The notes under the pieces: generated by a model
What the model was told of the DNA's origin: nothing
The model's database searches: none
What the model saw: only the letters and a program-made list of their open reading frames with translations
Shown: piece by piece, positions 13,813 through 16,494 of the stretch
How the letters are laid out: every line of letters begins with the position of its first letter
Position numbering within the stretch: the stretch's first letter is position 1
Made by a program: the position numbers and the translations under genes
Assembly: GCA_016784245.1 (NCBI GenBank)
Contig: JADHVA010000006.1
Coordinates: 1-16,494 of the forward strand
Direction: 5' to 3'
DNA: 16,494 nucleotides
Origin: Nanobdellota archaeon
GTDB taxonomy: Archaea; Nanobdellota; Nanobdellia; SCGC-AAA011-G17; GW2011-AR17

Positions 13813-14268
13813 ATGGTAACAATTTATGATGTTGATCCAAGTGCTTTGATAAGAGATGCTGGAGAGGAATTGAAGGAAATTAAAGAAGTTCAGAAACCAG
13901 AATGGGCAGAAATAGTTAAGACAGGTCCTGGGCAAGAAAGATTACCTGATGATTTTGATTGGTGGTATTACAGAGCTGCTTCAGTTTTGAGAAAAGTTTA
14001 TACAAGGGGTCCAATTGGAGTTTCAAAACTTAGAACATATTATGGTATAAAGAAGAATAGAGGAGTAAGGCCTGAAAAGTTCTATAAAGCATCAGGAAAG
14101 ATTATTAGAACAATTTTACAACAACTTGAAACAGCTGGATATGTACAGTACAAAGAAAAGGGTGTACATAAAGGAAGAGTTATTACAGGTAAAGGTCAAT
14201 CATTTTTAGATAATGTCGCAAGAAAAGGATTTACAGACAGAAGAAAAGCTTCTGAAGCAGAAGCTTGA
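13813..14268 (+). CDS. rps19e: Ribosomal protein S19e
   Basis: A 30S subunit protein found in archaea and eukaryotes. The 151 aa match the family along the full length: TIYDVDPSALIRDAGEELK at the start, DDFDWWYYRAASVLRKVY, GPIGVSKLRTYYGIKKNRGVRPEKFYKASGKIIR, then ILQQLETAGYVQ and the glycine-rich GKGQSFLDNVA. The last 56 bases overlap the start of the PDCD5-like gene, an unusually long overlap. First gene of the S19e-PDCD5-L39e-L31e cluster conserved in archaea. Confidence 0.97.
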   Translation: MVTIYDVDPSALIRDAGEELKEIKEVQKPEWAEIVKTGPGQERLPDDFDWWYYRAASVLRKVYTRGPIGVSKLRTYYGIKKNRGVRPEKFYKASGKIIRTILQQLETAGYVQYKEKGVHKGRVITGKGQSFLDNVARKGFTDRRKASEAEA

Positions 14269-14491
14269 AGAACTTGAAAAGTTTGTAAAACAATATTTAA
14301 GTGCAGAAGCAGTTACAAGGTATGGTAACTTAAAAACAGTGCATCCTGAAAAGGCTGTACAATCATTGATAATCATAGCTGAAATGGCGCAAAAAGGAAG
14401 GTTAAATGCTAGGGTGAGTGATGCTCAGTATAAAACTTTGCTTGTGCAAATGAAGCCTGAGAAAAAAGAGTTTAAGGTTATAAGAAAATGA
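14213..14491 (+). CDS. PDCD5/TFAR19-family nucleic-acid-binding protein
   Basis: A 92-aa helical protein of the PDCD5 (TFAR19) family, annotated in archaea as a DNA-binding protein. It has an N-terminal charged helix (TEEKLLKQKLEELEKFVKQYL), then the core EAVTRYGNLKTVHPEKAVQSLIIIAEMAQKGRLNARVSDAQYKTLLVQM, and a basic tail (KKEFKVIRK). The precise role in archaea is not settled; its fixed place among ribosomal protein genes suggests a link to translation or ribosome assembly. The only upstream ATG lies inside S19e (56-bp overlap); no other start leaves the N-terminal helix intact. Its stop overlaps the L39e start (ATGA). Confidence 0.88.
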   Translation: MSQEKDLQTEEKLLKQKLEELEKFVKQYLSAEAVTRYGNLKTVHPEKAVQSLIIIAEMAQKGRLNARVSDAQYKTLLVQMKPEKKEFKVIRK

Positions 14492-14661
14492 GTAGATATA
14501 TAAATTTAGCAAAAAAATTAAGACTTGCAAAGAAAGGTAGGCAAACAAGATGGGCTCCATTTTGGTTAATACCTAAAGTATTTGGAAAAGGAAGAAGGGT
14601 TCATCCAGGTAGAATTACTACAGTAAAGAGAAGTTGGAGAAGAACTAAAACTAAGGCTTAA
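14488..14661 (+). CDS. rpl39e: Ribosomal protein L39e
   Basis: A 57-aa, very basic 50S subunit protein that lines the exit tunnel, translated by hand. The family pattern is clear: NLAKKLRLAKKGRQTRWAP, FWLIPK, and the end KRSWRRTKTKA. It is slightly longer than the usual 51 residues because of a GKGRRVHPGRI-containing middle. The start overlaps the PDCD5-like stop by four bases, and L31e starts one base after its stop, so the cluster is tightly coupled. Confidence 0.96.
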   Translation: MSRYINLAKKLRLAKKGRQTRWAPFWLIPKVFGKGRRVHPGRITTVKRSWRRTKTKA

Positions 14662-14662
14662 A

Positions 14663-15178
14663 ATGGAAAGAAACTACGTTATACCACTAAGAAGAGAATT
14701 TCAGAAAGTACCTACTTATAGAAAGGCTGAGAAAGCAGTTAGTGCAACAAAAAAATTCTTAATTAAACATATGAAAGTAGAGAATGTTAAGTTAGGAAGA
14801 CATCTTAATATGGAACTTTGGAAAAATGGTCCAAAAAATCCACCTCATAAAGTTGAAGTTAATGTTGAATTGATTAAAGATAAAGAAGATGGAGATTATG
14901 CTTATGCTGAGTTAGTTGGCGTTGAAAAAGAACAATTAAAATTTGAGAAAGTAGTGAAAAAAGAAGGATTAGCAGGTAAATTAGAGAGTGTAGTTGGTAC
15001 AAAGAAAGATCCTAAGAAAGTTGAAGAAGAAAAAGTGAAAAAAGAAGTTTTAGAGAAAGGTGAAGAGAAGAAAGCAGAGAAAGTTCAAGAAGTGAAAGAA
15101 GATAAAAAAGAAGTTCAAGAAGAAAAAAGAACAGAGAAAATAGTAAAAAGAGATAATAAAAAAAGTGTTGAACAATAA
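14663..15178 (+). CDS. rpl31e: Ribosomal protein L31e with long charged tail
   Basis: A 50S subunit protein located near the exit tunnel. Residues 1 to about 87 are the L31e domain (YVIPLRREFQKVPTYRKAEKAV, IKHMKVENVKLGRHLNMELWKNGPKNPPHKVEV). The remaining roughly 85 residues form an extension absent from standard L31e, rich in Lys, Glu and Val (such as EEEKVKKEVLEKGEEKKAEK), likely helical or disordered. It almost doubles the protein. Other archaea often continue this cluster with aIF6; here the next gene is unrelated and has its own promoter. Confidence 0.93.
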   Translation: MERNYVIPLRREFQKVPTYRKAEKAVSATKKFLIKHMKVENVKLGRHLNMELWKNGPKNPPHKVEVNVELIKDKEDGDYAYAELVGVEKEQLKFEKVVKKEGLAGKLESVVGTKKDPKKVEEEKVKKEVLEKGEEKKAEKVQEVKEDKKEVQEEKRTEKIVKRDNKKSVEQ

Positions 15179-15181
15179 GTA

Positions 15182-15196
15182 TGGACATCGGACATG
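15182..15196 (+). promoter_or_regulatory. Operator-like element TGGACAnnGGACATG, copy 2
   Basis: Reads TGGACATCGGACATG, beginning four bases after the L31e stop and exactly 28 bp before the TATA box of the LAGLIDADG gene. It differs from copy 1 (10013-10027) only in the two spacer bases. A GC-rich stretch follows in both cases (here GGTGTGCGTAGGG). Confidence 0.55.
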
Positions 15197-15209
15197 GGTG
15201 TGCGTAGGG

Positions 15210-15217
15210 TTTAAAAA
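15210..15217 (+). promoter_or_regulatory. TATA box for the LAGLIDADG-type gene
   Basis: TTTAAAAA, centred about 27 bp before ATG 15241; leaderless arrangement. Confidence 0.6.
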
Positions 15218-15240
15218 TTAATTTTTAATATATTATTTAT

Positions 15241-16494
15241 ATGTATTTTAAAGAACTAATTTCTGGAAAGGAAGTATATCATGAAGATATTATTAGTTCT
15301 GAATATTTTTCTTTGTTGTTTTCCAAAGAAAAAGTTCTTTTTAAGTTAAAAACTAAAATATTTGTTAAGTATATAAAACCTAAAGGTAAAATCTTAATTG
15401 ATGATAATAAAGGATTAAAAATTAATAAGGGGGATGTTTTATTAGTTAGATTGCAAAAAAATGAAAAGATATTTCAATTTGTTGTGAAAATTTATGATTG
15501 GAATACATTTTATGTGCCAAAGAATGTTGTTAGAACTTTAGGTATAAAAAATAAAGATATTTTAAATTTTTATGTTATAGGTGGATCAAATTCTTTAACT
15601 AATAATTTTAAATCTTTTGAGTATTTAGATCTTTTAGATCTTTTTATGAAAAAAAATTCAGTTTATGTAATAAAGAGAGCTTTTAATTATTTGTCATTAT
15701 ATTTTATTGGTAAAGGAATTATTACTGTTCCAAGATATATAAAATTAGATTCTATTTTTTTTGAGTTGATATATTTAGTTCATGGTGATGGTCATTATAT
15801 AACTAAATTATCTTTTACAAATAAAGAAGTAGAATTACATAATTTTGTTTTAAATTCTTTTAATTCTATTTTTGGTGTTCCTTTTAATGTTTGGAAAGCA
15901 TTGGTACAATTGAAATCAGGTTATTTAGAATCAAAAGCAAAAGATTATTGGTTATCAAATACTATCTTATTTAGAAGCCAATTTTATAATTGTTCTTTTA
16001 CTAAATTTAATACTTCAAAAGATGGAAATTTAAGGATAATTATTGAAAAAAAAGTTTATGGAATTTTATTTAAAGAAATTTTGAAGGAATTATCGTTTGA
16101 TTATGATAATTTTAATATTCATTCTCTTAATGGTTTGTATGCAGCTGAAGGAAGTGCTTCTTTAGGTAAAAAGGGATTGCATAAAATTATATTAAGTTTT
16201 AATGATCATGAAAAGTATCTTTTTAAATATTTATTAGATGATTTGGGATTTAATTATAAAATATCTCAAGGAAAGAATTATGTTATAGAAAATTGGAAGA
16301 ACCTTTATTTGTTTTTTAGAATTTTCCATATAAATAAAGTAATACCTTTTAGATTGCATACTTTGAGAAGAGAAAAAGCTGTAAATGGTTTTTTAGAGCA
16401 TAGTAAAAGTAGAATAATGGTTAAATATTTATCAAATTTAAGAAAATTAGGGAAAATTCCAACAAATATTTATGCAAAAACCTTAAGAATAAGA
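15241..16494 (+). CDS. LAGLIDADG-family protein with AbrB-like N-terminus, 3' end cut off
   Basis: An open frame of 418 codons with no stop before the window end, translated by hand. Residues about 40-113 contain two beta-hairpin units (PKGKILIDDNKGLKINKGDVLLV and FYVPKNVVRTLGIKNKDILNFYVI), the second close to the AbrB/SpoVT swapped-hairpin motif of DNA-binding regulators. Two LAGLIDADG-like motifs follow: ELIYLVHGDGHY (175-186, Asp183) and LNGLYAAEGSASLG (296-309, Glu303), so both metal-binding acidic positions are kept. The region from about 370 (RLHTLRREKAVNGFLEHSKSRIMVKYLSNLRKLGKIPTNIY) is basic and could hold another DNA-binding element. It is neither an intein nor visibly inside an intron, because it follows a complete L31e gene and has its own promoter. 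It may be a free-standing homing endonuclease or, like WhiA, a regulator derived from one. Confidence 0.75.
   Translation, partial: MYFKELISGKEVYHEDIISSEYFSLLFSKEKVLFKLKTKIFVKYIKPKGKILIDDNKGLKINKGDVLLVRLQKNEKIFQFVVKIYDWNTFYVPKNVVRTLGIKNKDILNFYVIGGSNSLTNNFKSFEYLDLLDLFMKKNSVYVIKRAFNYLSLYFIGKGIITVPRYIKLDSIFFELIYLVHGDGHYITKLSFTNKEVELHNFVLNSFNSIFGVPFNVWKALVQLKSGYLESKAKDYWLSNTILFRSQFYNCSFTKFNTSKDGNLRIIIEKKVYGILFKEILKELSFDYDNFNIHSLNGLYAAEGSASLGKKGLHKIILSFNDHEKYLFKYLLDDLGFNYKISQGKNYVIENWKNLYLFFRIFHINKVIPFRLHTLRREKAVNGFLEHSKSRIMVKYLSNLRKLGKIPTNIYAKTLRIR

Noticed and set aside
13696..13935. Minus-strand frame across the EF-2/S19e spacer
   Set aside because: Covers the EF-2 end, the S19e promoter and the S19e start; composition reflects T-rich spacer sequence.

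Overview
The window is AT-rich archaeal chromosome. The archaeal assignment rests on the gene content: Rpo7, Spt4, Orc1/Cdc6, EF-2, and the ribosomal proteins S24e, S27ae, S19e, L39e and L31e. The promoters agree, with BRE/TATA boxes about 27 bp ahead of many start codons, so most first genes look leaderless. Very short spacers, small proteins, a lysine-repeat chromatin-like protein and bacterial-type gyrase suggest a reduced-genome DPANN archaeon (Woesearchaeota/Pacearchaeota-like). That lineage call is an inference.

Layout. 1-3965 (minus): gyrB then gyrA, nearly touching; gyrA runs off the left edge. 4177-5893 (plus): an information-processing operon of an Fcf1-like PIN nuclease, Rpo7, Spt4, S24e and S27ae. 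5894-6058: a spacer with a GC-rich hairpin behind a strong minus-strand promoter, a candidate small RNA. 6059-6310 (minus): a small membrane protein. 6393-7241 (plus): a MEMO-family protein lacking most expected metal ligands. 7314-7628 (plus): a lysine-rich repeat protein ending in a hairpin terminator. 7675-9585 (minus): UppP phosphatase, a metallophosphoesterase and a short lipoprotein, each with its own promoter. 9660-9945 (minus): two coupled tiny genes (44 and 48 aa). 10069-11115 (minus): Orc1/Cdc6. 11218-11475 (plus): a small membrane-anchored protein. 11562-13733 (plus): EF-2. 13813-15178 (plus): S19e, PDCD5-like, L39e, L31e. 15241-end (plus): a LAGLIDADG-type protein with an AbrB-like N-terminus, cut by the right edge.

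Most of the window is ordinary housekeeping. The most interesting signal is regulatory. Two unrelated promoters, that of the 44/48-aa pair and that of the LAGLIDADG protein, carry the same 15-bp element TGGACAnnGGACATG, in the same orientation and exactly 28 bp from the TATA box. It looks like an operator of a small regulon that includes a possible DNA-binding protein. A second signal is the candidate small RNA at about 5945-5999 on the minus strand, whose predicted 5' end AUCACCUC is complementary to the strong Shine-Dalgarno of the 48-aa gene. No tRNA, rRNA, CRISPR array or insertion sequence was recognised, and no gene-free stretch exceeds 300 bases.
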